Part shown: piece by piece, positions 43,905 to 53,924 of the stretch
How the letters are laid out: each line of letters opens with the position of its first letter
How positions within the stretch are numbered: the first letter of the stretch is position 1
DNA from: Streptococcus mitis
GTDB lineage: Bacteria > Bacillota > Bacilli > Lactobacillales > Streptococcaceae
Direction: 5' to 3'
DNA length: 64,000 nucleotides
Assembly: GCF_003943935.1 (NCBI RefSeq)
Contig: NZ_RJOB01000005.1
Location: 1-64,000 of the forward strand
Made by a program: the position numbers and the translations under genes
The notes under the pieces: generated by a model
What the model saw: the letters and a program-made list of their open reading frames with translations, nothing else
Databases searched by the model: none
What the model was told of the DNA's origin: nothing

Positions 43905-44122
43905 TTATAAGAAAATATACAGTTTCGCTACAAATGAACATTTATATATAAGTTTATGTATAACTCAGTTTTTCTGATTAGGATAATATCTTATAAAAAC
44001 GATATTCCTGTAGATGCAGTACTTAAATAGCATTTGTAAAGGAACAAAATAATCTATGGCTATTTTTATTTTTTAGAATTTACTTGGATAAATTAACTTT
44101 GAAAGTTAAAGTGAGGTAATAT

Positions 44123-47100
44123 ATGTTTGTATGTTTAAAGGGTTTAGGGAAATTTCGTAAATCCAAAGCTTATGGTTTGGTTGGTTGTTTGACACTATCT
44201 GCAGTGATTGGCTTAGCTGCACCAGAGTTACCAGTTATTGGTGGTGGGGTTGTTTATGCTGATGTCATTCAAGGCGGTAGCGATATTCACGATGTGGATG
44301 TTCATAGTAAATCTGCAGAAGGTGTTGCTATGACTTACACAACTTATGACAGTGGAACGAGTGGAAAACAAACCGCATCAGGTAGCGGTGTCTTTGTAGC
44401 GCCGAATGTGATGGTAACAGTAGCTCATAACTACTATGATAAAAACCAAGAGGATAAGTCTGCGGTCTTGCGTGGTGGGGAGTCTGCTCGTAGTTATGTT
44501 GTAATGAACTCGGAAAAGGAGAAAAGCAATAAAGTACCTACTTCAGGGGTATCAGAAGCTCTTGAAAAAGACTCTATTCACTTGTATAACGGCAAAGACT
44601 TTGGTAAAGACTATAGCAATGATTTAGCAGTAGTGGTAACTAAAAAGCCTGTAGAAGCTATGACAGGGGGAGAAGACTCTCCAAGAGAGTTGAGTGATAA
44701 AGAGGTTTCTACTGGTGATAAAATCACTATGGTCGGATATCCCAATGATTTTTCTACTCCAAATTTAAGTAAAGAAAATAAAGCTCGCTTGAAAGACGGT
44801 AAGGCTTATTCAGTCTCAACAACTGTGAGCAGTATCAATAAAGAGAGTGGTGCAGTCACTTATCATTCCTCAGCTTTAGGAGGTTTTTCAGGTGCTCCTT
44901 TGTTTAATGATAAGGGAGAGGTAGTCGGTATCCACCAGCACGGAACAAATACTTCAAATGCTCCTGAGAGTGAGCGTATTGGCGGTGGTACTATCTTTAC
45001 GGAAAAGCACAGAGCTTGGATTCGTTCTATGATTGATAAATATGGTATAAAGGGTTGGTATATAGATGGTGCAAACCGTTACTACTATGATGAAAATAAT
45101 ATAGCTTTAAAAGATGTAGAGTCTGAGATTGACGGTGCTTGGTATAGTTTTGATGAAAAAGGTCGAGCTACTTTAGTAAAAGGTGAAGAAAAAGGTCGTG
45201 TTCTACTTCGAGTGGAAGATACTAAAGGAACTCGTTTGATTTCAGATAAGGTTGTTCAGGAAGGTACTGTTGGAAGTGGTTTGAATTTTCATTTAAGACA
45301 AAATCCAGACTTCAAACAGTTAATAGCAACTTCCCCAACAGCTAAAGTAGTATCCTATAACGGAGTGCCAATTAACAAATTAGCAAGTGATACAAGTTGG
45401 TCTGATGAATATGTAAGTAAGTTAGCTTTGGGTGATACAATTATAAGAGCGGTAGTAGATTCGGTAACTCCTCCATCTACGTCTTCTTCGGATTTTGCAA
45501 GAACTGAAGTTGGTAAAGTTGATTTGAGTGGTAAATCGAACTTACCTGTTCCTAGTAAAGAGGTGTTACAAGCTCCGAATGGCTCAGAAAATTTCTATGC
45601 TACAACGCACATTCAAACGCCAGATGGGTCGGGGTCAGGTACTTTAATTGCACCAAATTTGGTATTAACAGTCGCTCATAATTTCTTAACAGTTAAAGGT
45701 TCTGAAGTAATTACTAAATCTGGTCGTACCAATACAGTGTATAAAGCAACTTTACCTAATGGTAAGTCTGTGAATTTTTCAGATGATGATATTGTTTATT
45801 GGAATAAAAAAGACTCAGTATTTGGATTTAAAAATGACTTAGCTTTGGTTCGGTTAAAAGAAGCAGTAAAAGGAGTAACTCCTGTAGAGGTTGTAAAACA
45901 ATCTTCGAAAGTTGCAGAGGGGGATTCAGTTTCGGTCTATGGTTTTCCAGATAACAAGCTAAGTCCAGTTTTAGATAGCAAAGTAGTAGGAACTACAGAC
46001 TTCGGTTCTGGGATAGAGGGAATTAGCTATGGAGGTACGAAACCTGGAGCGTCTGGTGGTGGTCTTTATAATGATAAAGGTGCTTTAATTGGAGTTCACC
46101 AAAATGGTGTTGTAGGAAGCCGTAGTGGTGGTTTGGTTTTATCAAAAGAGCAGCTGGATTGGGTTCGTTCTTATATTGAGGGTCAACCAAAAGATCCTGT
46201 CTATGTGGAAGATAAAGAAGTGGAACCTTCTAAGAAGGATTCGGATAAGGATTTAGCTGGGAAATTAGATCCAAAAAAAGATAGTGGAAAAGAAGATTCT
46301 GGTATTTTAGGTACATCTGGTGACTTTGCAGCTCCTACAGTAGATAAGCCAGAGTTTAAAGGCGGAGTTAACGGAGGCGACTCACTTGTTACAGAAGTTC
46401 CAGAGTATAGCGGTGTTCTATCCACATTAGGAGACTCTCCAGCCCCTATAGTAGATAAACCAGATTTTACAGGTGGCGTGAATGGAGGCGACTCACTTGT
46501 TACAGAAGTTCCAGAGTATAGCGGTGTTCTCTCCACATTAGGAGATTCTCCAGCTCCTACAGTCGCTAAACCAGAGTTTAAAGGTGGCGTGAATGGGGGC
46601 GACTCACTTGTTATAGAAGTTCCAGAGTATAGTGGTATTATCTCCACATTAGGAGATTCTCCAGCTCCTATAGTTGTTAAGCCAGAGTTTAAAGGTGGCG
46701 TGAATGGTGCGGATGCTGAGATTCATCACATTTCAGATTTTACAGGCGGGGTTAACGGAGGTGAATCACTTGTTACAGAAGTCCTAGAGTATATGGGTGA
46801 TACATTATCAAGCTCAGGAGAAGACTCGGCTCCAACAGTTGAACAGCATGACTTCACAGGCGGAGTTAACGGAGGCGACTCACTTGTTACAGAAGTTCCA
46901 GAGTATAGCGGTGTTCTATCCACATTAGGAGATTTTCCAGCTCCTACAGTAGCTAAGCCAGAGTTTAAAGGTGGCGTGAATGGTGCAGATGCTGAGGTTC
47001 ATCACCTTTCAGACTTTACAGGAGGAGTTAATGGAGGTGAATCTCCGATACTAGAAATCCCAGAATATATGGGTCCATTATCAACCTCAGGAGAAGGAAG

Positions 47101-47776
47101 TTCAGTAGTGAAATCTACTGATAAACAAGTAAATAATAAAAACACTAAAGATGAATCAGAAACGAAGCACGTTGTCTCAGGAATTGCTAGTTCGCAACGT
47201 ATTTTAAAAAATGAAACAGGAAGTGTTCAAATTCAAGCTTCAGAAGAAGTATTGAAGAATGTGATAGGTGTTCAAATTCAAGAAATTCAAGTTAGTGATT
47301 TAAGTTCATTAAACTATAAAGCATTTGATATCAAATTGAAGGGTGTAAATGGCAGATATGTTAAACCTGAAGGAAAAGTCCTTGTTACTTTTGTTACAGA
47401 TCAGTCCGTTGAGAACGTTTATGCTGTAGATCCAGAAGGAAAACTACACACTATTGAATTCGAACAAAAAGATGGAAAGATTATTTTTGAAATTAACAAT
47501 TTTAGTATTTATGCGATGACTTTCCGACGCTCTATTGACAATCCACCATTTAAAAATCCTACAGAAGATAACAAGGCTGAAGAAGTTTCACTGTCATCTA
47601 AATTGTTATCTACAAATGGAAACTCTGAATCTAATCGATTAGAGAATAAAGTAAGCAATAATCAGCAGTCAATGTTACCAAAAACAGGTGAGAATAAATC
47701 AATAACAACAGTTTTACTTGGTTTTGTGGGAATGATTCTTGGAGTAATGATTTCTTATAGTCGAAAAGACAGTTAA
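44123..47776 (+). CDS. LPXTG-anchored surface protein with two trypsin/V8-like serine protease domains
   Basis: A protein of 1,217 residues. Residues 1-46: variant YSIRK-like signal peptide (FRKSKAYGLVGCLTLSAVIG) with likely cleavage after VYA. Residues about 60-305: protease domain 1 with triad His102 (TVAHNYY), Asp167 (SNDLAVV), Ser256 (GGFSGAP). Residues 310-445: a WYIDGANRYYYDENN cell-wall-binding-like repeat and an alpha/beta linker domain. Residues about 480-685: protease domain 2 with His519 (LTVAHNFL), Asp572 (KNDLALVR), Ser644 (GASGGG). Residues 728-984: six repeats (37-54 residues). Then a beta-rich domain, LPKTG at 1185-1189, a membrane helix and basic tail. Both domains are S1B/V8-like. 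The cell wall is the site of action; substrates are unknown, with host proteins or own surface proteins as candidates. Confidence 0.85.
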   Translation: MFVCLKGLGKFRKSKAYGLVGCLTLSAVIGLAAPELPVIGGGVVYADVIQGGSDIHDVDVHSKSAEGVAMTYTTYDSGTSGKQTASGSGVFVAPNVMVTVAHNYYDKNQEDKSAVLRGGESARSYVVMNSEKEKSNKVPTSGVSEALEKDSIHLYNGKDFGKDYSNDLAVVVTKKPVEAMTGGEDSPRELSDKEVSTGDKITMVGYPNDFSTPNLSKENKARLKDGKAYSVSTTVSSINKESGAVTYHSSALGGFSGAPLFNDKGEVVGIHQHGTNTSNAPESERIGGGTIFTEKHRAWIRSMIDKYGIKGWYIDGANRYYYDENNIALKDVESEIDGAWYSFDEKGRATLVKGEEKGRVLLRVEDTKGTRLISDKVVQEGTVGSGLNFHLRQNPDFKQLIATSPTAKVVSYNGVPINKLASDTSWSDEYVSKLALGDTIIRAVVDSVTPPSTSSSDFARTEVGKVDLSGKSNLPVPSKEVLQAPNGSENFYATTHIQTPDGSGSGTLIAPNLVLTVAHNFLTVKGSEVITKSGRTNTVYKATLPNGKSVNFSDDDIVYWNKKDSVFGFKNDLALVRLKEAVKGVTPVEVVKQSSKVAEGDSVSVYGFPDNKLSPVLDSKVVGTTDFGSGIEGISYGGTKPGASGGGLYNDKGALIGVHQNGVVGSRSGGLVLSKEQLDWVRSYIEGQPKDPVYVEDKEVEPSKKDSDKDLAGKLDPKKDSGKEDSGILGTSGDFAAPTVDKPEFKGGVNGGDSLVTEVPEYSGVLSTLGDSPAPIVDKPDFTGGVNGGDSLVTEVPEYSGVLSTLGDSPAPTVAKPEFKGGVNGGDSLVIEVPEYSGIISTLGDSPAPIVVKPEFKGGVNGADAEIHHISDFTGGVNGGESLVTEVLEYMGDTLSSSGEDSAPTVEQHDFTGGVNGGDSLVTEVPEYSGVLSTLGDFPAPTVAKPEFKGGVNGADAEVHHLSDFTGGVNGGESPILEIPEYMGPLSTSGEGSSVVKSTDKQVNNKNTKDESETKHVVSGIASSQRILKNETGSVQIQASEEVLKNVIGVQIQEIQVSDLSSLNYKAFDIKLKGVNGRYVKPEGKVLVTFVTDQSVENVYAVDPEGKLHTIEFEQKDGKIIFEINNFSIYAMTFRRSIDNPPFKNPTEDNKAEEVSLSSKLLSTNGNSESNRLENKVSNNQQSMLPKTGENKSITTVLLGFVGMILGVMISYSRKDS
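46304..47074 (+). repeat. Six tandem 37-residue repeats in the surface protease gene
   Basis: Units of 37, 37, 37, 54, 38 and 54 residues, each built on STLGDSPAPTVxKPEFxGGV followed by NGGDSLVTEVPEYSG. Units 4 and 6 carry an extra 17-residue NGADAEIHHISDFTGGV insert, a higher-order repeat (A-A-A-A'-B-A'). The motif is like those in pneumococcal zinc metalloprotease and neuraminidase stalks. High DNA identity makes length variation by recombination likely. Confidence 0.85.
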
Positions 47777-47820
47777 TTTTGTTTATCGTTTCTGTTTGAA
47801 TTTTTATGTTCATATAAAAT

Positions 47821-47868
47821 AAGCCAGTCTGGAATCTAATAAGATAGTTAGAATTCTAGGCTGGTTTT
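47821..47868 (+). terminator. Probable terminator of the surface protease gene
   Basis: Imperfect stem AAGCCAGTCTGGAATCTAA against TTAGAATTCTAGGCTGGTTTT. Confidence 0.55.
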
Positions 47869-47905
47869 ATAGATATAAATTGAAATAGAGAGGTAAATAA
47901 AAATA

Positions 47906-47998
47906 ATACTCAATTAAAATCAAAAAGCAAACTAGGAAGCTGACTGCAGACTGTACTTGAGTACGGTAAGGCGACGCTGACGCGTTTTAAATTAGTAT
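47906..47998. repeat. BOX element (copy 6), degenerate
   Basis: 93 bp: ATACTCAATTAAAATCAAAA at one end and GTACGGTAAGGCGACGCTGA with a decayed TTAGTAT at the other. Same orientation as copy 4. Confidence 0.75.
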
Positions 47999-48022
47999 AA
48001 TAGATGTGAATTATTTTCTCTG

Positions 48023-48038
48023 CTGAAACTACTTTCAA
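48023..48038. promoter_or_regulatory. Probable NanR operator upstream of nanE
   Basis: CTGAAACTACTTTCAA contains the perfect dyad TGAAA-CTAC-TTTCA. The identical 16 bp occurs at 53767-53782 upstream of the nanA lyase gene, and both are followed by a shared ACGCT...CTATTCTATAA stretch. Confidence 0.7.
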
Positions 48039-48093
48039 GATACGCTGTTCTATAAAATACTTTTGAAACTGAAATCTATTCTATGACAACTTA

Positions 48094-48109
48094 TTGAAAG
48101 CGCTTTAAA
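48094..48109. promoter_or_regulatory. Catabolite-repression (cre) site upstream of nanE
   Basis: TTGAAAGCGCTTTAAA fits WTGNAANCGNWNNCAW with one mismatch. It overlaps the probable promoter and predicts CcpA control by preferred sugars. Confidence 0.65.
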
Positions 48110-48157
48110 AATAGTATATAATTGTCTCATAAGAAAAAAGGAAAAGGAGGAAAGAGG

Positions 48158-48856
48158 ATGCCACAGATTACTAAAGAAGCCTTGATTGCACAAATCAAAG
48201 ATGGAATCATCGTTTCTTGCCAGGCCCTTCCTCACGAACCGCTTTATACAGAAGCGGGAGGAGTCATTCCCTTGCTGGTCAAAGCGGCTGAGCAAGGTGG
48301 AGCAGTCGGTATCCGAGCAAACAGTGTTCGTGATATCAAAGAAATAAAGGAGGTTACAAAACTTCCGATTATCGGGATTATCAAACGAGATTATCCACCT
48401 CAAGAACCCTTCATCACTGCTACTATGAAAGAAGTTGATGAACTAGCAGAACTAGATATTGAAGTGATTGCTCTAGACTGTACTAAACGCGAACGCTACG
48501 ATGGTTTAGAGATTCAGGAGTTCATTCGTCAGGTTAAGGAAAAATATCCTAACCAGCTCTTGATGGCTGATACAAGTACTTTCGAAGAAGGACTAGCAGC
48601 AGTAGAAGCAGGAATTGACTTCGTTGGAACAACCTTATCAGGCTACACATCTTATAGTCCAAAAGTGGACGGACCAGATTTTGAATTGATCAAAAAACTC
48701 TGTGATGCCGGCGTGGATGTCATTGCAGAAGGAAAAATCCATACACCAGAACAAGCCAAACAAATCCTTGGATATGGAGTGAGAGGTATCGTTGTTGGTG
48801 GCGCCATTACTAGACCAAAAGAGATTACAGAACGCTTTGTTGCTGGTCTTAAATAA
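48158..48856 (+). CDS. nanE: N-acetylmannosamine-6-phosphate 2-epimerase
   Basis: A protein of 232 residues from ATG 48158 ([20 protein letters not shown]) after a ggaaagagg site; the longer frame starts in the promoter region. A TIM barrel with the family motifs [32 protein letters not shown] and [15 protein letters not shown]. It converts ManNAc-6-P to GlcNAc-6-P in sialic acid catabolism. First gene of the sialic-acid cluster, controlled by the operator and cre site upstream. Confidence 0.95.
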   Translation: MPQITKEALIAQIKDGIIVSCQALPHEPLYTEAGGVIPLLVKAAEQGGAVGIRANSVRDIKEIKEVTKLPIIGIIKRDYPPQEPFITATMKEVDELAELDIEVIALDCTKRERYDGLEIQEFIRQVKEKYPNQLLMADTSTFEEGLAAVEAGIDFVGTTLSGYTSYSPKVDGPDFELIKKLCDAGVDVIAEGKIHTPEQAKQILGYGVRGIVVGGAITRPKEITERFVAGLK

Positions 48857-48899
48857 CACAATCTCAAAGCAGAGGAGAGTGGTGGATGCGTCGGATAAA

Positions 48900-48915
48900 A
48901 TGAAAACGTATACAA
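48900..48915. promoter_or_regulatory. cre site upstream of the sugar-binding protein gene
   Basis: ATGAAAACGTATACAA matches the cre consensus WTGNAANCGNWNNCAW at every fixed position. It lies in the nanE-satA gap, indicating an extra CcpA-controlled promoter or roadblock. Confidence 0.65.
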
Positions 48916-48919
48916 ATAA

Positions 48920-50299
<1,380 letters not shown>

Positions 50300-50317
50300 G
50301 CACTGAATCAGATTGAC

Positions 50318-50368
50318 TCCTCCCTTTTCCCTGTGCATAATCTATGTAAGAAAAGGGAGGATTTTATT
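50318..50368 (+). terminator. Partial terminator between binding protein and permease genes
   Basis: TCCTCCCTTTT / AAAAGGGAGGA stem followed by TTTTATTT. In such operons this keeps permease mRNA below that of the binding protein. Confidence 0.75.
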
Positions 50369-50499
50369 TGAAATATCAGGAACTGTCACGAAATTAAAAT
50401 GAAGTTCTTACATAAGAGAATCTTAAAAAATTTCATTTTGATTTTAAAACAGTTCAAGAAAATCCAAAATATTCTATTTGTGAAAGAGAGGTGCCGACT

Positions 50500-51387
50500 G
50501 TGAAAGTCAATAAAATTCGTATGCGGGAAACAGTGATTTCCTACGCTTTCTTAGCACCAGTATTATTCTTCTTTGTCATCTTTGTATTGGTTCCTATGAT
50601 TATGGGATTCATTACAAGTTTCTTTAACTATTCAATGACTAAATTTGAGTTTGTGGGTTTGGACAACTACATTCGTATGTTTAAAGACCCTGTCTTTATG
50701 AAGTCTTTGATTAACACAGTTATTTTGGTTGTTGGATCTGTACCGATTGTTGTTCTCTTTTCGCTCTTTGTGGCGTCGCAAACCTACCATCAAAATGCTA
50801 TTGCCAGATCTTTCTACCGTTTCGTCTTCTTCCTTCCTGTTGTAACAGGTAGTGTTGCCGTAACAGTTGTTTGGAAATGGATTTATGACCCACTATCAGG
50901 GATTCTAAACTTTGTCCTTAAATCAAGTCATATCATCAGCCAGAATATTTCTTGGTTGGGAGATAAGCACTGGGCATTACTGGCAATTATGATTATCCTC
51001 TTGACAACTTCAGTTGGTCAACCAATCATCCTCTACATAGCTGCTATGGGGAATATTGACAATTCACTGGTTGAAGCGGCTCGTGTAGACGGTGCAACTG
51101 AATTTCAAGTTTTCTGGAAGATTAAATGGCCAAGCCTTCTTCCAACAACTCTTTATATCGCAATCATCACAACAATCAACTCATTCCAAGTTTTCGCCTT
51201 GATTCAGCTTTTGACATCTGGTGGACCAAACTACTCAACAAGTACCTTGATGTACTACCTTTACGAAAAAGCCTTTCAATTGACAGAATACGGCTATGCC
51301 AACACAATTGGTGTCTTCTTGGCAGTCATGATTGCGATCGTAAGCTTTGTTCAATTTAAAGCACTCGGAAACGACGTAGAATACTAA
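50500..51387 (+). CDS. Sugar ABC transporter permease (first)
   Basis: A protein of 295 residues from GTG 50500 (MKVNKIRMRETVISYAF); GTG 50491 lies in the ribosome site GAGAGG and is unlikely. It has six membrane helices and the cytoplasmic EAA loop VEAARVDGATEFQVFWKIKW that contacts the ATPase. Paired with the second permease 15 bp downstream. Substrate as for the binding protein upstream (sialic acid type). Confidence 0.9.
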   Translation: MKVNKIRMRETVISYAFLAPVLFFFVIFVLVPMIMGFITSFFNYSMTKFEFVGLDNYIRMFKDPVFMKSLINTVILVVGSVPIVVLFSLFVASQTYHQNAIARSFYRFVFFLPVVTGSVAVTVVWKWIYDPLSGILNFVLKSSHIISQNISWLGDKHWALLAIMIILLTTSVGQPIILYIAAMGNIDNSLVEAARVDGATEFQVFWKIKWPSLLPTTLYIAIITTINSFQVFALIQLLTSGGPNYSTSTLMYYLYEKAFQLTEYGYANTIGVFLAVMIAIVSFVQFKALGNDVEY

Positions 51388-51402
51388 AGAAAGGAGACAG
51401 CT

Positions 51403-52242
51403 ATGCAATCTACACAAAAGAAACCTTTAACAGCTTTCACTGTTATTTCAACTATTATCTTGCTCTTGTTGACCGTGCTGTTTATCTTTCCATTCTACTG
51501 GATTTTGACAGGTGCCTTCAAGTCACAACCTGATACCATTATGATTCCACCACAATGGTTCCCTAAAATGCCGACCATGGAAAACTTCCAACAACTCATG
51601 GTGCAAAACCCTGCTATGCAGTGGATGTGGAACTCTGTGTTTATCTCATTGGTAACCATGTTCTTAGTCTGTGCGACCTCATCTCTAGCAGGTTATGTAT
51701 TGGCTAAAAAACGTTTCTATGGTCAGCGTATTCTCTTTGCCATCTTCATCGCTGCCATGGCACTTCCAAAACAAGTTGTCCTTGTACCATTGGTACGTAT
51801 CGTCAACTTCATGGGAATTCACGATACTCTCTGGGCAGTTATCTTGCCTTTGATTGGATGGCCATTCGGGGTCTTCCTCATGAAACAGTTCAGTGAGAAT
51901 ATTCCTACAGAGTTGCTTGAATCAGCTAAAATCGATGGTTGTGGTGAGATTCGTACCTTCTGGAGCGTAGCCTTCCCAATTGTGAAACCAGGATTTGCAG
52001 CCCTTGCAATCTTTACCTTCATCAATACATGGAACGACTACTTCATGCAGTTGGTAATGTTGACTTCACGTAATAATTTGACCATTTCACTCGGTGTTGC
52101 GACTATGCAGGCTGAAATGGCAACCAACTATGGTTTGATCATGGCAGGTGCAGCTCTTGCTGCTGTGCCAATCGTAACAGTCTTCTTAGTATTCCAAAAA
52201 TCCTTCACTCAGGGTATTACTATGGGAGCTGTTAAAGGATAA
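51403..52242 (+). CDS. Sugar ABC transporter permease (second)
   Basis: A protein of 279 residues with six membrane helices and the EAA loop LESAKIDGCGEIRTFWSVAF. It forms the heteromeric channel with the upstream permease. The gene is preceded by agaaaggagacagct and followed by a terminator. No ATPase gene is linked. Confidence 0.9.
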   Translation: MQSTQKKPLTAFTVISTIILLLLTVLFIFPFYWILTGAFKSQPDTIMIPPQWFPKMPTMENFQQLMVQNPAMQWMWNSVFISLVTMFLVCATSSLAGYVLAKKRFYGQRILFAIFIAAMALPKQVVLVPLVRIVNFMGIHDTLWAVILPLIGWPFGVFLMKQFSENIPTELLESAKIDGCGEIRTFWSVAFPIVKPGFAALAIFTFINTWNDYFMQLVMLTSRNNLTISLGVATMQAEMATNYGLIMAGAALAAVPIVTVFLVFQKSFTQGITMGAVKG

Positions 52243-52291
52243 GAAACGCTTTCTTTTACCGTATCAATTTGCTATTGCTAGCATGATCTAA

Positions 52292-52334
52292 AAACCTCCG
52301 ACAGTGAATGACACTGTTGGAGGTGTTAGTTTTA
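52292..52334 (+). terminator. Terminator after the sugar transporter permeases
   Basis: AACCTCCGACAGTG / CACTGTTGGAGGTGTT stem with a weak T run (TAGTTTTA). Confidence 0.75.
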
Positions 52335-52367
52335 ATCGCTTAATGACGATTTTTAAAGGAGAAAATA

Positions 52368-52820
52368 ATGATTTTTGACGATTTAAAAAATATTAGCTTT
52401 TATAAAGGGATTCATCCAAATCTTGATAAAGCAATTGATTATCTTTATGAACATCGTAAAGATTCGTTCGAATTAGGAAAATATGATATTGATGGGGATA
52501 AGGTCTTTCTAGTTGTTCAAGAAAATGTCCTAAATAAAGTTGAGAATGATCAATTTGAACATCACAAGAACTATGCTGACTTGCATTTGTTGGTAGAAGG
52601 CCATGAATATTCTAGCTACGGTTCACGTATCAAAGATGAAGCAGTAGCATTTGACGAAACAAGTGACATTGGCTTTGTCCATTGTCATGAAAAATACCCA
52701 CTCTTGTTGGGTTATCACAATTTTGCAGTTTTCTTCCCAGGAGAGCCACATCAACCAAATGGTTATGCAGGTATGGAAGATCAAGTTCGCAAGTATTTGT
52801 TTAAAATTTTAATTGATTAG
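52368..52820 (+). CDS. YhcH/YjgK/YiaL family (NanQ-like) protein
   Basis: A protein of 150 residues with the family motifs FEHHKNYADLHLLVEGHE and FAVFFPGEPHQPNGY whose His and Glu bind a metal in the cupin fold. Family members are linked to sialic acid use, acting as anomerase or in bridging steps. Located between the transporter and the rest of the cluster. The role here is inferred from context. Confidence 0.85.
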   Translation: MIFDDLKNISFYKGIHPNLDKAIDYLYEHRKDSFELGKYDIDGDKVFLVVQENVLNKVENDQFEHHKNYADLHLLVEGHEYSSYGSRIKDEAVAFDETSDIGFVHCHEKYPLLLGYHNFAVFFPGEPHQPNGYAGMEDQVRKYLFKILID

Positions 52821-52852
52821 AATGATCAGCAGAGATAGCTGATGACTATCTT

Positions 52853-53003
52853 ATACTCTTCGAAAATCAAATTCAAACTGCGTCAGCTTCGCCTTGGAAT
52901 ATATATGTGACTGACTTCGTCAGTCTTATCTACAACCTCAAAGCAGTGCTTTGAGCAACCCGCGGCTAGCTTTCTAGTTTGCTCTTTGATTTTCATTGAG
53001 TAC
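52853..53003. repeat. BOX element (copy 7)
   Basis: About 151 bp from ATACTCTTCGAAAATCAAAT to TTTGATTTTCATTGAGTACT, with internal GACTGACTTCGTCAG and CAAAGCAGTGCTTTG. It lies between the YhcH and DUF624 genes, inside the nan cluster. Confidence 0.85.
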
Positions 53004-53106
53004 TATTGAACACTTTTGAAAATTGAGTTTAAGAGTTGAATCTTATCAATTGATAAATCGGAGTGATTTAGCAAGTGATATAAATTAAATTATAGGGGGA
53101 GCAAAC

Positions 53107-53751
53107 ATGTCACAAAAAGGAAGAAGTCTCATCAAGGCTGCATTTGATACAGATAATTTTCTAATGCGAATTAGTGAGAAGGTTTTAGATATTGTAACAG
53201 TCAATCTTCTCTTTGTAATAACTTGTTTGCCAATCGTAACGATTGGGGTAGCCAAAATTAGTCTCTATCAGACGATGTTTGAGGTCAAGCAAAGTAGACG
53301 TGTTCCAGTTTTTAGAACCTATCTAAGAGCTTTCAGGCAAAATCTGAAATTAGGTTTTCAGTTGGGGATGTTAGAATTAGGAATTGTATTTCTTGCTCTT
53401 TCAGATCTCTATCTTTTCTGGGGTCAAACAGCTCTGCCCTTCCAATTAGTGAAAGCTATTTGTTTAGGTATTCTGATTTTCCTTACCATTGTGATGTTGG
53501 CTAGTTACCCTATCGCGGCACGTTATGACCTATCTTGGAAAGAAATTCTTCAAAAAGGATTGATGTTGGCTAGTTTTAACGCTCCTTGGTTTATCTTGAT
53601 GATCGTAATTATCTTTTTGATTTTGATGATTCTATATCTATCAGCCTTTACCCTTCTATTGGGAGGATCAGCTTTTATTCTCTTTGGTTTTGGACTTCTT
53701 GCTTTTTTACAAGTAGGAGTGATGGAAAAGCTATTTGCTAAGTATGAGTAA
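53107..53751 (+). CDS. DUF624 (YesL-like) membrane protein
   Basis: A protein of 214 residues with five to six membrane helices. The N-terminal motif DIVTVNLLFVITCLPIVTIG fits the YesL family of proteins found in operons for uptake of complex sugars. It has charged ends and no enzymatic motif. It may assist the sugar ABC transporter, but this is inferred. Ribosome site aggggga before ATG 53107. Confidence 0.75.
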   Translation: MSQKGRSLIKAAFDTDNFLMRISEKVLDIVTVNLLFVITCLPIVTIGVAKISLYQTMFEVKQSRRVPVFRTYLRAFRQNLKLGFQLGMLELGIVFLALSDLYLFWGQTALPFQLVKAICLGILIFLTIVMLASYPIAARYDLSWKEILQKGLMLASFNAPWFILMIVIIFLILMILYLSAFTLLLGGSAFILFGFGLLAFLQVGVMEKLFAKYE

Positions 53752-53766
53752 GGGTTGCAATTATTT

Positions 53767-53782
53767 CTGAAACTACTTTCAA
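53767..53782. promoter_or_regulatory. Probable NanR operator upstream of nanA lyase
   Basis: CTGAAACTACTTTCAA, identical to 48023-48038, again followed by ACGCT and CTATTCTATAA. The spacing to the start of the next gene is about 140 bp. Confidence 0.7.
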
Positions 53783-53838
53783 ACGCTCCAAAAGCTATTC
53801 TATAAGCGAGAAACTAAAATCTAAGTGACCACAAGATA

Positions 53839-53854
53839 TTGAAAGCCTTTTCAG
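53839..53854. promoter_or_regulatory. cre-like site upstream of nanA lyase
   Basis: TTGAAAGCCTTTTCAG fits the cre consensus with one mismatch (C for G in the central CG). Same relative place as the cre site upstream of nanE. Confidence 0.5.
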
Positions 53855-53924
53855 TAAAGTGTATACTAAAGAAGTAAAGAAAGAATCTGCTTTAGCAGAA
53901 AATAAAAATAATAGGAGAAAATCT

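Noticed and set aside
46201-46923. Long proline/serine-rich frames opposite the repeat stalk
   Set aside because: They mirror the 111 bp repeats of the surface protease gene and have no start signals; repeat DNA keeps the opposite frame open.
46304-47074. Repeats as CRISPR-like
   Set aside because: Repeat units are in frame, 111 bp, coding and within a surface protein.
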